Source: Pyrocephalus nanus
Lineage: Eukaryota > Chordata > Aves > Passeriformes > Tyrannidae
Assembly (NCBI GenBank): GCA_038380795.1
Contig: CM076268.1
Location: forward strand, 15,814,001 to 15,878,000
DNA length: 64,000 nucleotides
Direction of reading: 5' to 3'
Shown here: piece after piece, positions 47,823 to 59,636 of the stretch
How positions within the stretch are numbered: the first letter of the stretch is position 1
Layout of the letters: each line of letters begins with the position of its first letter
The notes under the pieces: model-generated
The model's input: the letters and a program-made list of their open reading frames with translations, nothing else
What the model was told of the DNA's origin: nothing
Database searches by the model: none
Made by a program: the position numbers and the translations under genes

Positions 47823-50800
47823 CTTTTTGGGGGGGCCACTTGAGAGAAGGACAGGGTCATTTTTTTGCTACCAAAGTTATCATTACTAAAGCTAAGTTAC
47901 TGCTGTGGAAAGTGAATTCTGAAACTTAGTAGGTGGAGGGTTTGTTTCCACTTCAATATCATGCTTCAGAACTTTGAATTCACACTAAAAACTTTTACAA
48001 ATTTGTGTGACTCTATTCCTACTTGGTGTCATCAAGTTAAATTAATCAAGTTAATTCAAATCAAGTTAATTTATGCTGGGAAAGTGTCTTTACTCAAAAT
48101 CCTATTTACACATTGTGAGTGGGCTGCACAGTCTAACTCAGAAATTTATTCATGATACTGCTGTATACAAGAGGAGGTACTGGCTACTAGACAGGAGCCT
48201 CAGGAGCAATGTTTTCTACCAGTCCAAATTTTGTGTTCAAAGTAGATCATGCCACGGATTTTTATCGGCTTTGGTGTTAGTAGGGCTTTATTTTGAGGGG
48301 GTCCCCCCCCAGATTTGAGACGATGTGAGGGTGGTGTACACTGAACTGCCTGAGAGCGCACAGTAATTGGTGTCAGCGTGACATCGGTCAGGTCAGTGTT
48401 TAAACACACACATGCAGCAAATGTTGGTACGAGCATTCCCTATTCCTCTTAAGGTTCAAGCTAGCTGTTAGTGGTCTTTTCATGGAGGCAGGAGATTTGT
48501 CAGTATTGGAACTTGCAAGTACTGCGGTGCAAAGTCTGGTTGCTGGGATTGAGCTGTAGCAAGAGGGGGGTTGAGTTGGACTTCGAGTTGAAGCAGCTGA
48601 GGAGTACTTGCATACCCTTGCCGTGTCCCTGCTGGGAGGTACAGCCTTTGCAGCAGAGGTAATACAACAGAAACTGTAAAAGCTGAAGTCGCTCTGGCAG
48701 ACTGCCCAGTTGAAAGATGTTAAATTTTATATTGTTACACGAGTGTCGTGTAGAAACAAAGTAGTTCTTAGTTCTTCTGTAATACAACAAATAGGTTTTG
48801 TTCTGTGAGAAAGGAGTCTGAGATCATATGAAGAGAAGGAAGAAGGAAGAAACCAAGGAAGAAACCCTTTGAAAATTCCATTATAAATTTGAGAATATCA
48901 GCTATATTAATTTGATACCAATTCATACCAAACTAAAATGATGGTTTTAAATAAAACTACCTGCTGCTGTCCACTTAGGAGCTGAAGCTGCCCTCCTACA
49001 AAGGCCAGTCTCCCCAGTTACACCTGAGAAGATATTTTGCAGACCTGATTGCCATCGTGAGCAATCGTTTCAGGCTCTGCCCTGCTGCACGACACCTGGC
49101 TGTGTATCTGCTGGACCTCTTCATGGACCGCTATGACATATCCACGCAGCAGCTGCACGTGGTTGCTCTCTCCTGTTTACTTTTAGCGAGTAAGTATGTG
49201 GTACCAGTCTTTATATAGATTATAACAGAGATGTATAATCTATAGATAGCCATATACAATTGAGATATGTAATATAGATTGTACTGCCAAATGCAAGTTG
49301 TGTCTTGGTGGGATACAGTAGATGGGGGAAACAAAGTGAATATAAAAAATGAGCAGATTAGTGTGTATCAGTTTGGCCCAATTGGTAGAGCCTTTCTTTA
49401 AACTCCATTTTGATTTCTGTTGACACCTGATGAAACTGAGGGTAGAAAAGACAAACTGCGATTAAAAACTAATGTTTATGCTTGGAAGCAAATTATTCTA
49501 ATGTAAACTTTTAGAGTATGTTGTAGGAACAATTGTCTTTCTGGGGATATCTCAAAATAGTTAGATCCAGTGCTGGAAATGAGAAATTTGCATATCTGTG
49601 ATAAAGGAAGCATATGTAGACTGCACTGCATCCTGCTGATGATCCTTGTGCTTCTGGAATACTCCAGGTTTTGTAAATTGCAATGCTAAGCTAATAAGCA
49701 GTGCTAAGCAAGCTAAAGCTAACATAAGTCCTGTATAGTCACATACAAAATGTAATACTGGTGAAATACATTTCTCAATGCACAGTACTCTGAAGACAGA
49801 ATTAGTTACAGTCATTATGAACAGCGCTACGTATATTGACCTCAGCTAGATTCTTGCGATGTCTATCCACCTTTCAACATTAGTGGACCCTTTTTCGATG
49901 TCCCTGAAGAAATATGGGTGTGGTTTGCTGGGAAATCTGCTGGCACTTGTTCTTAAACCAATAGATTCAAAGAACCTGGTACTAGCAGCAGAACTAACTG
50001 TTGGTTCAGTTTCTGCTGATATGTTTCTCTGAATCTATTTTCATTTTCTCAAATAAGATGTATCAATCACACTGCAGCTCTAAGCCCTCTTCACTACAAA
50101 ACTGGAGCATTATGATGTTGGCTGGTTTTGGTGAACAGCATCCTTTCATTGCATCCCCTGTCTCCACCAACACAGCTATTCAGCAGAATAGTTAAACCAG
50201 AAAAGCATTATTTCAGATTCTTCTGAAGGGTAGACATTGACTAGGTGCTACCAGCCAGCAATCTTCTCTTGGCAAAGGATGTCATGCGGAGTATGAAAAC
50301 TTTGCCTCAGAAACCACTGTAATCCATTTAGGAAAATGGATTGACTTTGAACTAATGCCAGATTTTCAAATTAAATTCATGTTGTGAAGAGAATTTTTTT
50401 TTTTTTTTAAATGAGCTCTGCCATCTTTCACGGCAAGCTCCAAGAAGAGCTCTGAAAGCCTGGAGTACTCTCTCTTCTGAGAAGCAGTGTATTGGTTCAG
50501 AGAGCACAAACCAGAATGCTATTTTAAACTTTCACCCTGAGTGGCTTAAACAAGCAATTTAATCAATGGTGTAATAGGTTATAACACTGATATATCTGAT
50601 AAGGTTATATAAGTAATAAGAGAAATTATTATGTTATTCCTGAAGTTTTTATTTCTGTAACTACTAGAGTATGAGAAACAAAAACAGACTGGGACTGGTA
50701 TTGGATTAAGTCCTGTATAATTACCTCCACTGTTGAAAAAAGCAAACGTTCGTGTATGTTCAGCCCTGCAAAACTCAAAGAATGTGCATTTACAACATAT

Positions 50801-53800
50801 CATGTAGTACCAAATAGAGTGTAAGATGGAAAGAATTTGCAATGAAATTGAAATAGCACAACCATATGGCAAACTGTATGGAAATGTGACACTTGTTTCT
50901 CTTATTAATGGGTTTTCTATGTACATAATTTTGCTGTAGGCTAAAAACATACAGGCCTGACAAGTTAAAAGTCCAAGGAAAGCTGAAGCTGTTAGCAGTG
51001 TTAAAGTTGAAACTGTGTATGGCAGAGGGGGTTTTCAGATGCACATTGCTGAAATCCACTTGTTTGAACTGCTGGAGCAGTTTGCCAGCTCTCAACTCTA
51101 AAACTGTACCTACCATTGCAGGCATTAAAAGCAGCCACGTTTACTAGAGCTCTAACTGTGCTCTAATGAGTTCTAGAAACAAAAAGGGTCTGTGGGGGTA
51201 GGAGGGTGATTAAAGCCAAATGCTGTTGTGGTTGTTTGCCAAGTCACATCACAGTGGTATTTCATTGATGATGGGGACACATTACACAATAATTTGGTGA
51301 CAAAAACTTGTGTATGCAGTGCCAGTGATGTCCTAATGCATCTTACTTGTGCTCTTGGCAACCAGCTTCTGTGTGCCAGCGTGGGAAAACCAATAGGAAA
51401 CATGGCACTGCACAATATGCTACAGTGTTTGACATTATCTGCTGAAATTTAACCCTTTATAGTACATACCCCTTTTTGTCTCTGATATATTCCATTTGAG
51501 CTTTGCATCTGCAGGAAAGTCTCAGGCTTCTTTGACTTAGTAGAACTGAAATATGACCAGTGCAGACATTAGATACAATCCATTTTATAGTTCACTTGTG
51601 CTGAACCTTTTTTTTCCCCTCTTCTTTCTGTTCACCTGAAGGTAAATTTGAAGAAAAGGAAGACAGTGTTCCCAAACTTGAACAGTTGAACAGCTTGGGC
51701 TGTATGACTAACATGAATTTGGTACTAACAAAACAGAATTTGCTTCATATGGAGTTGTTGTTGCTAGAAACATTTCAGTGGAATTTGTGCCTCCCAACTG
51801 CTGCTCATTTCATCGACTATTATCTTTCTATTGCTGTCCATGAGACTGATCTTCATGATGGCTGGCCAATGGTTTGCTTAGAGAAGACTAAGTTATATAT
51901 GGCAAAATATGCGGATTACTTTCTGGAAGTATCATTGCAAGGTGAGTTACGGATTTCAGATAATGACTCCTTTGTTGTCGTGACAGATAACGTCGAACTT
52001 AAATGAATCTTTTCTCATTCCTTCTTTCTAGATCATGAATTTTTAAATTATGCCCCATCTTTAGTTGCTACTGCGTGTGTAGCTTCCTCGAGGATTATCT
52101 TGCGTCTCTCACCGACATGGCCCACCCGCCTGCACCATCTGACTGCCTACTCCTGGGATTTCCTGGTGCCCTGTATTGAGCGACTCTTGATGTAAGTTAA
52201 CAGCACCAGCTTTTTCAAAGCCTGTTTCTGCATCTGTTGTTACACTTAATTGCTGTCAACGCTGCAGTCAAATTTTTTTTAATTTCTGTTTCTCTGTTCT
52301 AGAAATACTTACTATTAGGGAATATTGTTAGGTAATAGCTGTTTTGTACTTTCCAAAAACAAAACTTTGTCAGATCTAACCTCTTTCCTGTGCTTTCAAC
52401 AAATAAACCTCAGCTTCACATTTCCAATGAGCATTTTCTGGGATGCTTTGAGAATCTTAGATAACTTGTTCCTAATCTCTCTGTTCTGCTCAGAGAGCAA
52501 AAGGAGATGGTGAAGCACACTGAAGGCACAGGAGCTTCCATAGAGAAGACTTAGAAGTTCAAGGCATGCTCCAAACAGATGATGGATCAAACGTGCAGAC
52601 TGTTTGAGTGGCCAGCTTTTGGGGGAGAAAATGACTGGGAGTTTGGATCTATTTTTGTTATATCCATTCTTGCACTGCAGTATAGAGATACAGCTGACAT
52701 GAGATAAAAATGCCAATGAATACCAAGTGAACCTTACTAGGAAAGGATGTTACACAATCTACTTTCCCCCTACAGAAGTTTGCTCTTGCCCAGATCTAAA
52801 CAAAGTTGTGATCAGTAGAAGCACAGTGGTATCTGGAAGAATCACACTGGTCTTAGAAGTGTGACATTCCCACCCCGATGGCCTCCTTTCATGTGTGTAA
52901 TGAAAGTCAAACTAGTACCTGAAGCATGCAAGTGCTGTTGCAGAAGTGTTGCTCTGGAACAGTTTGGTGGGCGAACACCCTAACAAATTAGGGATGAAGT
53001 GTGTGCATCTGCTTAGCCTCAGCATAAGAGCAAGAAAGAGTATGTCTAAAGGTGTTTCAGACAGGTGTAAATCAAAGGGAATTCAAGTGAGCATACTGGA
53101 TGGCATAGAAAAGAGGTGAGAGGAAGGGAAAAGAAAAAGTTTCTGCTTCTCAGAAGAGGATCCGATACCAATATAATCAATATACATATGATCTTTAAGT
53201 ACTGTAATGGAGATCTTAAGAGCATTTCTGATATCCTGTGTTTAAAAACCTTATGCTCTGTTTAATTTAAATGAGGTAGAAGCAGCAAGTATCTTTCCAT
53301 TTCAGGTTCTGGTAATCTGGAAATTTATTGGGATAATAAAATGCAGTACCAACCTTTATTGCACTGTAATTCTAGATACTCCTGTATTATTTGTATTGTA
53401 CTTGGCTATTATCTGCATTTTTATTGCTATGCAGTGAAGTGAAATGCTGAAAAAAGAATGTACCCTAACCAATTTTAAAACCTTAGATGATCGTAAAGGG
53501 TAGGCTAAAACTATTTTCTTTCATTTTTAAAAAAAGTTTTGGAAGCTTTCAGATATTTGCGTCATTTTTAGAGTACTCTTAAAAGTTAGCCCAGAAGAGT
53601 TTAAATAGTATCTATTTTGATGTATTCCGTGTTCTCCATTTGTTTCAGTGCGCATGATAATGATGTGAAGGAAGCAAACAAGCAAAAAGGACAACATGCT
53701 CAGTCTGCCCAACACTCTGTATTTCAGCCCCCAGCCCCAACCCCCCAGCAGGCCAACGCTCAGCAGCACATACCCCACTATCTGCAGGCTCATCAGTCTT

Positions 53801-54060
53801 CATTACAGTACCACCATCAGACATCACAGCAGCAAAGCTGCCAACAGATATTATCATCTAATCACACAGCATCTTACCCGCTTCAGACTTGCCCTGCTGC
53901 CTTACAGTCCAGTGGCCAGGCCCGAGGCCACGTACAGACTGGTGCTGCCACATCCTTGGCTGTGCCACTGGAAGTGAAGCCATGTATTAGTGTCTCCTAC
54001 AACCGGAGTTACCAAGTGAATGGACGATATTCTTGTATTACTCCCTGCTTTGAGAGGTGA
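47142..54060 (+). CDS. CCNJ: Cyclin J
   Basis: Five coding exons join as 47142-47210, 48979-49189, 51642-51941, 52032-52191 and 53649-54060 (1152 nt, 383 aa plus stop). Every intron is GT-AG and the frame is continuous. The protein begins [20 protein letters not shown] and matches vertebrate CCNJ throughout. The N-terminal cyclin fold covers about residues 13-140, with the cyclin-box signature LLASKFEE at 91-98. The C-terminal cyclin fold covers about 142-250. A Gln/His-rich disordered tail (about 262-320) and a conserved C-terminus follow. Cyclin J is an atypical cyclin that partners CDKs. Fly CycJ acts in oogenesis, and the mammalian protein has been linked to macrophage metabolism. The ATG aligns with the human start and follows CCGCC. 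Length equals the long human isoform. The paralogue CCNJL is excluded by the close match and the neighbouring ZNF518A. Intron 3 is only 90 bp. Confidence 0.97.
47784..47822. repeat. Poly(T) tract of 39
   Basis: Thirty-nine consecutive T residues, then C, five T and seven G, inside CCNJ intron 1. No antisense retroposon body was recognised next to it. Confidence 0.95.
48031..48069. repeat. Three spaced copies of ATCAAGTTAA
   Basis: ATCAAGTTAA starts at 48031, 48045 and 48060, 14-15 bp apart, with AT-rich spacers. It is either a degenerate tandem repeat or a clustered homeodomain-type motif. Confidence 0.7.
49190..51641 (+). other. CCNJ: CCNJ intron 2
   Basis: Phase-1 intron with donor GCGA|GTAAGT and acceptor TTCACCTGAAG|GTAAA. 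It is 2.45 kb, AT-rich, and contains a T run near 50395-50408. No additional exon was recognised. Confidence 0.85.
52192..53648 (+). other. CCNJ: CCNJ intron 4
   Basis: Phase-2 intron with donor TTGAT|GTAAGT and acceptor TTTGTTTCAG|TG. It is 1.46 kb with no recognisable repeat or alternative exon. Confidence 0.85.
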
Positions 54061-54740
54061 TAACTACAAAATGGTTTTGTGCTTGTTTGTTTGGGGTGGG
54101 GAGTTGTGTGGAAATTGTTTCATTTTTTTGTTAAATCTCAAGTAAGTTTGAGGGCAAAAAATTGAATAAAGAAGGTGTCTTTCCAGGAAAAAAAAGCATC
54201 TGGATTGGCAACCAGTACCACAGCTCAAATACAGACTGCAAAAAATAAGCACCCAGACCATCCTCTGCAAAAGACTCTGTATGCTTGGGGATAATAAGTT
54301 CTTACTCTGACACTCAGCATATTCTGTTCTTCTAATGTGTGTCTGTGAAATACTATTCAAAAGAAAAACAGCTGTGGACTAACTACAAACTTACCTTTTA
54401 ATGAAGGAGATAATGCAGTATTATTTTGAAGACATTTATGTAATACCACCATACAGTATTAACACTTACTTTATATTTACTGAAACTTAAGAATCCACTC
54501 AATGCCAGACTTCTACAGATACCCGGTGATCACAGGAAGAAACAAATCTCATCTGGCTAACTCCATACTCTTGCCCCTTTTTCACCACCTGTGTTGGATA
54601 TTTGCTTTAGGCTAAGGCATGTGATTTAACTGGTATTTTGGCTAATTTTTAAGTTTTGTACCTTACAGGACAGACAATATCTTTTTGCCTCTTTTCTCCA
54701 CCCTATCCTTTTTATGTTTAAAGTAACTCTTTCATACTAA

Positions 54741-54748
54741 CTCAGGGA
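54741..54748 (+). promoter_or_regulatory. CCNJ: miR-125/lin-4 seed match (8-mer)
   Basis: CTCAGGGA is the exact 8-mer complement site for the miR-125 seed, inside the inferred CCNJ 3' UTR. An 8-mer occurs by chance fairly often in a 2.8-kb UTR, so conservation is needed to support it. Confidence 0.4.
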
Positions 54749-56212
54749 ATTTTCTATTCATTACTCTGTGCTGCTGGTTTGTACACTAATTGGGTATAAC
54801 TTGAGGAAGGAAGGTGGAGAGGGAAGATACTATAGCAAGTGGAGTGGCTTTTCTTCAGGGCATCTATGCAGAGAACCAAAGGGATATATCAGCGTTCACG
54901 GAACACAGATGTGAACTACTGCCCAGCAGTGTGGTAATTGAAGAAAAGACAAAGTTTCAGCTGAACTTGTACTGTACCAGAACTTCTGCAGTGGCTGTGA
55001 TTGCTCTGTGTACACACACGCACACAAACACTCGTGTATTATTGACCAACAGAAAGCATCCTCCAGTTGTACTGACAGTGTCACTCGTACAAAACAAGTA
55101 CAGTTAAATGCTTACAGAAATCCAGTTCTGTCAGGCTTATAGTGGAGGGAAATTCTCAGGTAATAACGTGGCAACTTTTTCTTCTACTGTTTGGGAATTC
55201 TAGAAGAAGATACAGAGATTTACTCTTCTAAATGGGTGGATCAAAAATATATTGCAGAGTGAACTGCTTTATCACAATTAAGGTGCTAATTACATGACTT
55301 TATGGAATTACACTCTCTCCTGTGGAGTGGATAGTGTGAGGGTAGAAAGCTTCACTCAGCCAACTCTTGGATGAAAATGGTGGTAGAGATATTAATGGAA
55401 ATGGTTTGGGGGGTTTTTGTTTGTTTCTTTTTGCTTGGTTGTTTTTTTCCCTAATACAAGAAGATACCTGTCTTTTTCCCGTGGTAGAATGGGAGGAAGA
55501 GCTATGGATGACAGGATTCTTACTACTTAAAAATATCTTTATAGTATCTAGGCTTAAGGGGGTTTTTTGGTTGTTTTATTTGTTCTTTTACCACCTTCTC
55601 CCCTGTCTTAGTGGCAGCACTTAAAATTGTGTACCATCGAATGACACTGAAGCAATGTGAATCTTACAGAGACTGTTTTGAAAGCAGGGGCAATTAAGTT
55701 ACAATATCAATATTAAAGTGAAGCCTTTATGACTATAATGTTCAGAATGGAGGGAGGACAGCTGTGTTCATTCATTCTGGTGATCAGTTATGTAATATGC
55801 TATAAAACCTATTTATTGCTGAGGAGAAGAAATCATGTTTCTCTTGTTTTGTCTCTTAAATCCCAATTTTTGTTGTGGGCTTCTGTAGCATAGATGTGCA
55901 AGTCAAGAGAGATGGGAGGGTGAATGGAAAAGATGACCCTCTCTGTTTTATGCTAGAGAATCAACTTTGAAATAGGCATAGTGTGGTCAGTTCTTTATTA
56001 AAGTGCAAGTTGGTTTGGGGTTTTTTTCCTCTCCTCTCTTCTTCTCCTAATGAATATTTCACCATATCTGAGAGTAGTGTTAAGTAGAGACTTTCCACCT
56101 CATAAGATGCCGTGCTTTTTACTCGGCACTGTTACCCATCTTAGAGGGAAATGGACTTCTTTCTGCTGGTTTGATTTGTTGCAATGCTGTATCCAAGTCC
56201 TCAGTGCTCTAA

Positions 56213-56219
56213 CTACCTC
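56213..56219 (+). promoter_or_regulatory. CCNJ: let-7 seed match (7-mer)
   Basis: CTACCTC followed by T matches let-7 positions 2-8. It lies in the distal CCNJ 3' UTR. CCNJ is, as I recall, among predicted let-7 targets in mammals, which raises the prior. Confidence 0.45.
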
Positions 56220-56806
56220 TGATGCTATGAATGTACAGTCTTGTAATAGACCATGACTTGAAATAACAGCAGATGCCTGTAGCAATTTTTTCTGTAAAAT
56301 CTTTAAATCAGTGAACTTGTCATCTTTTTTGTGACACAGCAGTATAGGCTCTTCTTTTTTGGGGGTATTAGTAAATTTATTCCATAGGCATTCAATATAT
56401 AAAAATTTAACTAATACTTAACACTGGAATTATAATGGGTGGGGGGCTTATTCAGTTAGTTAATACTGCAAATTTGCATTTAATAGGGTATTATTTGACT
56501 ATTTTGAGACATTAGGTCAATTGTAAAAAGATCCACTACATGCTGTTTGTTTTTAATTTATTGCTTAGTTTGCGGGTTTTTTTCTGACACTACAGCTGCA
56601 TCATGACTGCAGAGAAAATGTACACTGAACAATTTCAATCTATATTATTTAAAAGGGCTTTACCAGTGTACATTAAAAATACACTGTTCTTACTATTAGA
56701 ACCAAAATGTGTTTTTTATGGCATAAATAAGAATGGTGCTCCTAAATGCAAAATGTCCAAAACAATGGAATCTTTGTGAGTGCTATGCATTCAACTTATT
56801 TTTTAA

Positions 56807-56812
56807 AATAAA
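56807..56812 (+). terminator. CCNJ: CCNJ polyadenylation signal
   Basis: AATAAA is followed about 25-55 nt later by ATGTGTATTATGCTTTTG and TGTGTGTGGTTTTTT, a textbook GU/U-rich downstream element. Cleavage is expected at about 56825-56840. This is the strongest such arrangement after the CCNJ stop codon. Confidence 0.75.
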
Positions 56813-56840
56813 ACTAGTTTTGAGTAAGAAGGCTCCAATG

Positions 56841-59060
56841 TGTATTATGCTTTTGTGTGTGTGGTTTTTTAAAATATGTAAACTGTCTTGCCCTGGGTAT
56901 GGGCTGAAGCTGTAAGGACCTCTCTCTCCCTCCCCCCTACCTTTCTGTAACACTATCATCAGCTTCAGGAACACACTGACTTCACAATTGAAATAAAATA
57001 GGAAGGAAATCATGCAGGAAGGGGCTTTAAAACTAATTGCAGCCACAGCATATGCTAAATATTGTACATTTCAACAATGTGTCTAGTACTGAGCTGTAAC
57101 AAAGAAATCAAGAACAAAAGGACTGAAGTAGTTCAAGAGCCTGGGGGACGAATACATTTTGTTCTCATAACAGAAAAAACAAGCAGTGATACTGGCAACC
57201 TCCAATTTCTAATACTAAAAATCATTTAGGACATAGGAATAGCCATTTGTCAAGAGCTACAAGCACTTATGTTATTTACAAGAGCTGCAGAGGCTCGTTC
57301 ATGCTGAAGGCAACATAAAAATCCTAGCACAAATATTTTTGATTGTTTTGAACTTCTGATAACTGCTTCTTAGTTGAAGAAATGCTAGTTTTTCCTACCA
57401 GTGGGCATATTTCACATTTGTAAAAGGTAGTGATCACGCCCAGAGCTCCAAAAATTAGGTAGCTTGCGTAGAATTTAATTCCTCTAAAGTTAAAAAATGA
57501 AGTTGTGAGGCCTCAGTTAGCTTTCACCCATCCACTTAGGAATAACCTCTGTGAAAGCCTTTTTTAGAGGGCCTAGAGCCAGAGGGAGAGCAAGCTCTAC
57601 CCTGTCCTGCTAAGGAACAAGGGCAATGCTCAGCATGATGGTGGCATGCACATTACATGGGTACTTTGATCTGGAAAGTTTCATCCTCACCCTTAAGGCT
57701 GAAAAAGTCAAGTCTGTCTAGACTGTCTCCTTGAAATCTGAAGTTTTTATATGTTTTTTTACTGTAATTACAAAATAGGAACTACCCATGGCATTTATGA
57801 GTTCTTAACAAGGACTGCCAGATACTTTTCAACATTTCAGTAGAAGTCTCAGCTTCAGATATTAAACTGCAAGTCTGAGGCTTTTTTGTGTTTGTGCATA
57901 ACCAGAAAAATCTATATCTCTGCTTCCTGTGACCCAGGTTCATTATCTACGTTAAATATGAGTATATTTAAGCATTGCAAATTTAGCTTAAAGGATGAAA
58001 TTTCAAGTTAACATTTTAGTGACTGGCACATCACCAGGAATACTTTTTGTGACTGTATACTGCTGTTTGTACAAGCCAGAAAGTAATGCAGCATCCTCCT
58101 TTAATACTTCATAAACTCTGCAGTCTGACGGTTCACAGGAACAAAAGTCTTGTGAGTAGATAAGGCCTTATCTGAGTGAGCACAAGCACCCAGTTAGTCA
58201 TCTCGTACTACGAGGCTGTCAACAGCAATTTCTGAAAACACGAAGTAAAGCAGCAATAACAAAATACACAGCTATTTTTAGTCTCCATCCCAGTGATATT
58301 TTAGAAGTTATGCCACAAGCACAATTGTGAAGTTTACATTACACATTTTGTTCTTTCCCTGTAATTAAATGTTAGATTTTAGAAACTTCAATAAACAAGA
58401 CAGGCATTCTGACAAAGAAAAGTATTTGCTACTAAACATTCAAAACAACATATTAGCTGAATTAATTAAAGGATAACCATATAGAAAGTAGCTCCAGGTT
58501 TTAGAAATTCTCAGTGCAACCAAGGATGTGGGCTTCTGCTGCCAGTGTTACCAAGATAAAAAGGGAACCTTAAGGAAGACTTCGAAGTGTTAAAATTGTA
58601 AACCTGAGATTCAGTATATAATGTTCATATTCGTCACTGCGCATCAGTTAAAATTGTTATCACACCTATTAGTTGGTGTATGTATTCGAAAACTGTTTAG
58701 AAATATTACTTGCTTTTCTTTGAACATTTGCATTTACTCTCTTGAAGGAGCAAGATATGGGAATACTTCCATGGAACAACCCATTAAAGCTGTTAAAAGT
58801 ATGCATTTCCCATCTTCTATTAATAATTTAAAAGACCACTCTAAGGCTATATATTCTATAGGAATTTGTTCATGCTAATCAGTCAGTACTTACTAGGAGA
58901 TTTACTAGGAGCTATTAGAATACCAATTTATAGTTTATTCCACAAATAATGCATAGTTAGAATCTTCCTGGAACAAATAAAAATTTTTTTGTGGTACCGA
59001 AATGATGCATTATAGTTTTGCCACATTTTGCAACCAGAAAGCTGCATTTCCTAGTTTTCA
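56841..59060. other. Intergenic downstream of CCNJ, no gene seen
   Basis: AT-rich non-coding DNA. The only distinctive element is a perfect 16-bp palindrome of two GATA motifs at 58158-58173. Open frames are all under 90 codons and unrecognised. Confidence 0.5.
58158..58173. promoter_or_regulatory. Palindromic double GATA site
   Basis: AGATAAGGCCTTATCT is a perfect inverted repeat in which each arm is the GATA-factor consensus AGATAAG. It may be bound by GATA proteins, but no other enhancer evidence is available from sequence. Confidence 0.4.
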
Positions 59061-59066
59061 TTCCTT

Positions 59067-59108
59067 ATCTAGATGATTGCTGTAAGTCCCTTCCAACTGA
59101 AATACTGA
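59067..59108 (+). mobile_element. CR1 3' tail remnant
   Basis: ATCTAGATGATTGCTGTAAG, then TCCCTTCCAACTGAAATACTG, matches the extreme 3' end of CR1 (CTAGATGATC..TAGGTCCCTTCCAACTGAAATATTC). Only the tail is preserved. Confidence 0.75.
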
Positions 59109-59563
59109 GCCTATTATCTTATTCATGAGTGGTCAGCAACAGTAACTTTGTCTTGAGACATAATTTAACTAAAGGATTCTTTTTCATGCCTGATAGGAGA
59201 AACTTAAGTAGACCCACAAAATTGCACAAAGTAATATTTGAATATGGATAAAAACACTTATCAAGAGAAAATCCTTTGCTAGGAATTTTGGAAAAATAAG
59301 TGCCAGGTTGATACTCTGCTTCAGTTACTAACTGCAAATGCATGTCTGGCATCTGCACATGGTATCTGATAACTGGGGGGAAATTTGTTACAGCTGCAAC
59401 TGAAAAGGATTATTTAAGAGAAAAAAATATTTGTTACATATCTTTATCAACAACCACTCTCTGATTAAAACCTTTTAATATATAAAAGGTACTCTACTGC
59501 ATGTGCAATGCTTATAGTTAAAATGAAGCATTTTACAGTCACCTTTTATGGACTTGGGTACTT

Positions 59564-59636
59564 GTCAAGTATGACATGTCAAGAATTATTTTCAAGATTT
59601 ATTGTCAAGATTCTTATTTATCAAGAGTTATTTTCT
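59564..59636. repeat. Degenerate 13-16 bp TCAAGA tandem repeat
   Basis: Five phased copies occur: TCAAGTATGACATG, TCAAGAATTATTT, TCAAGATTTATTG, TCAAGATTCTTATTTA and TCAAGAGTTATTTT. Spacing is 13-16 bp, consistent with an old minisatellite. Confidence 0.7.

Larger units (their letters stand above)
47211..48978 (+). other. CCNJ: CCNJ intron 1
   Basis: Phase-0 intron with donor AAG|GTACCC and acceptor CCACTTAG|GAG. Its first 300 bp are still CpG island. It contains a 39-nt T run (47784-47822) followed by a G run, and three spaced copies of ATCAAGTTAA (48031-48069). No exon or repeat consensus was seen in the remainder. Confidence 0.85.
54061..56840 (+). other. CCNJ: CCNJ 3' UTR
   Basis: About 2.8 kb from the stop codon to the strong polyadenylation signal near 56.81 kb. 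It is AT-rich and free of recognisable interspersed repeats, as in a retained UTR. It contains a miR-125-type 8-mer CTCAGGGA (54741-54748), a let-7-type 7-mer CTACCTC (56213-56219) and a miR-9-type 7-mer ACCAAAG (54875-54881). A weak proximal AATAAA at 54165-54170 could give a short-UTR form. Confidence 0.65.
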
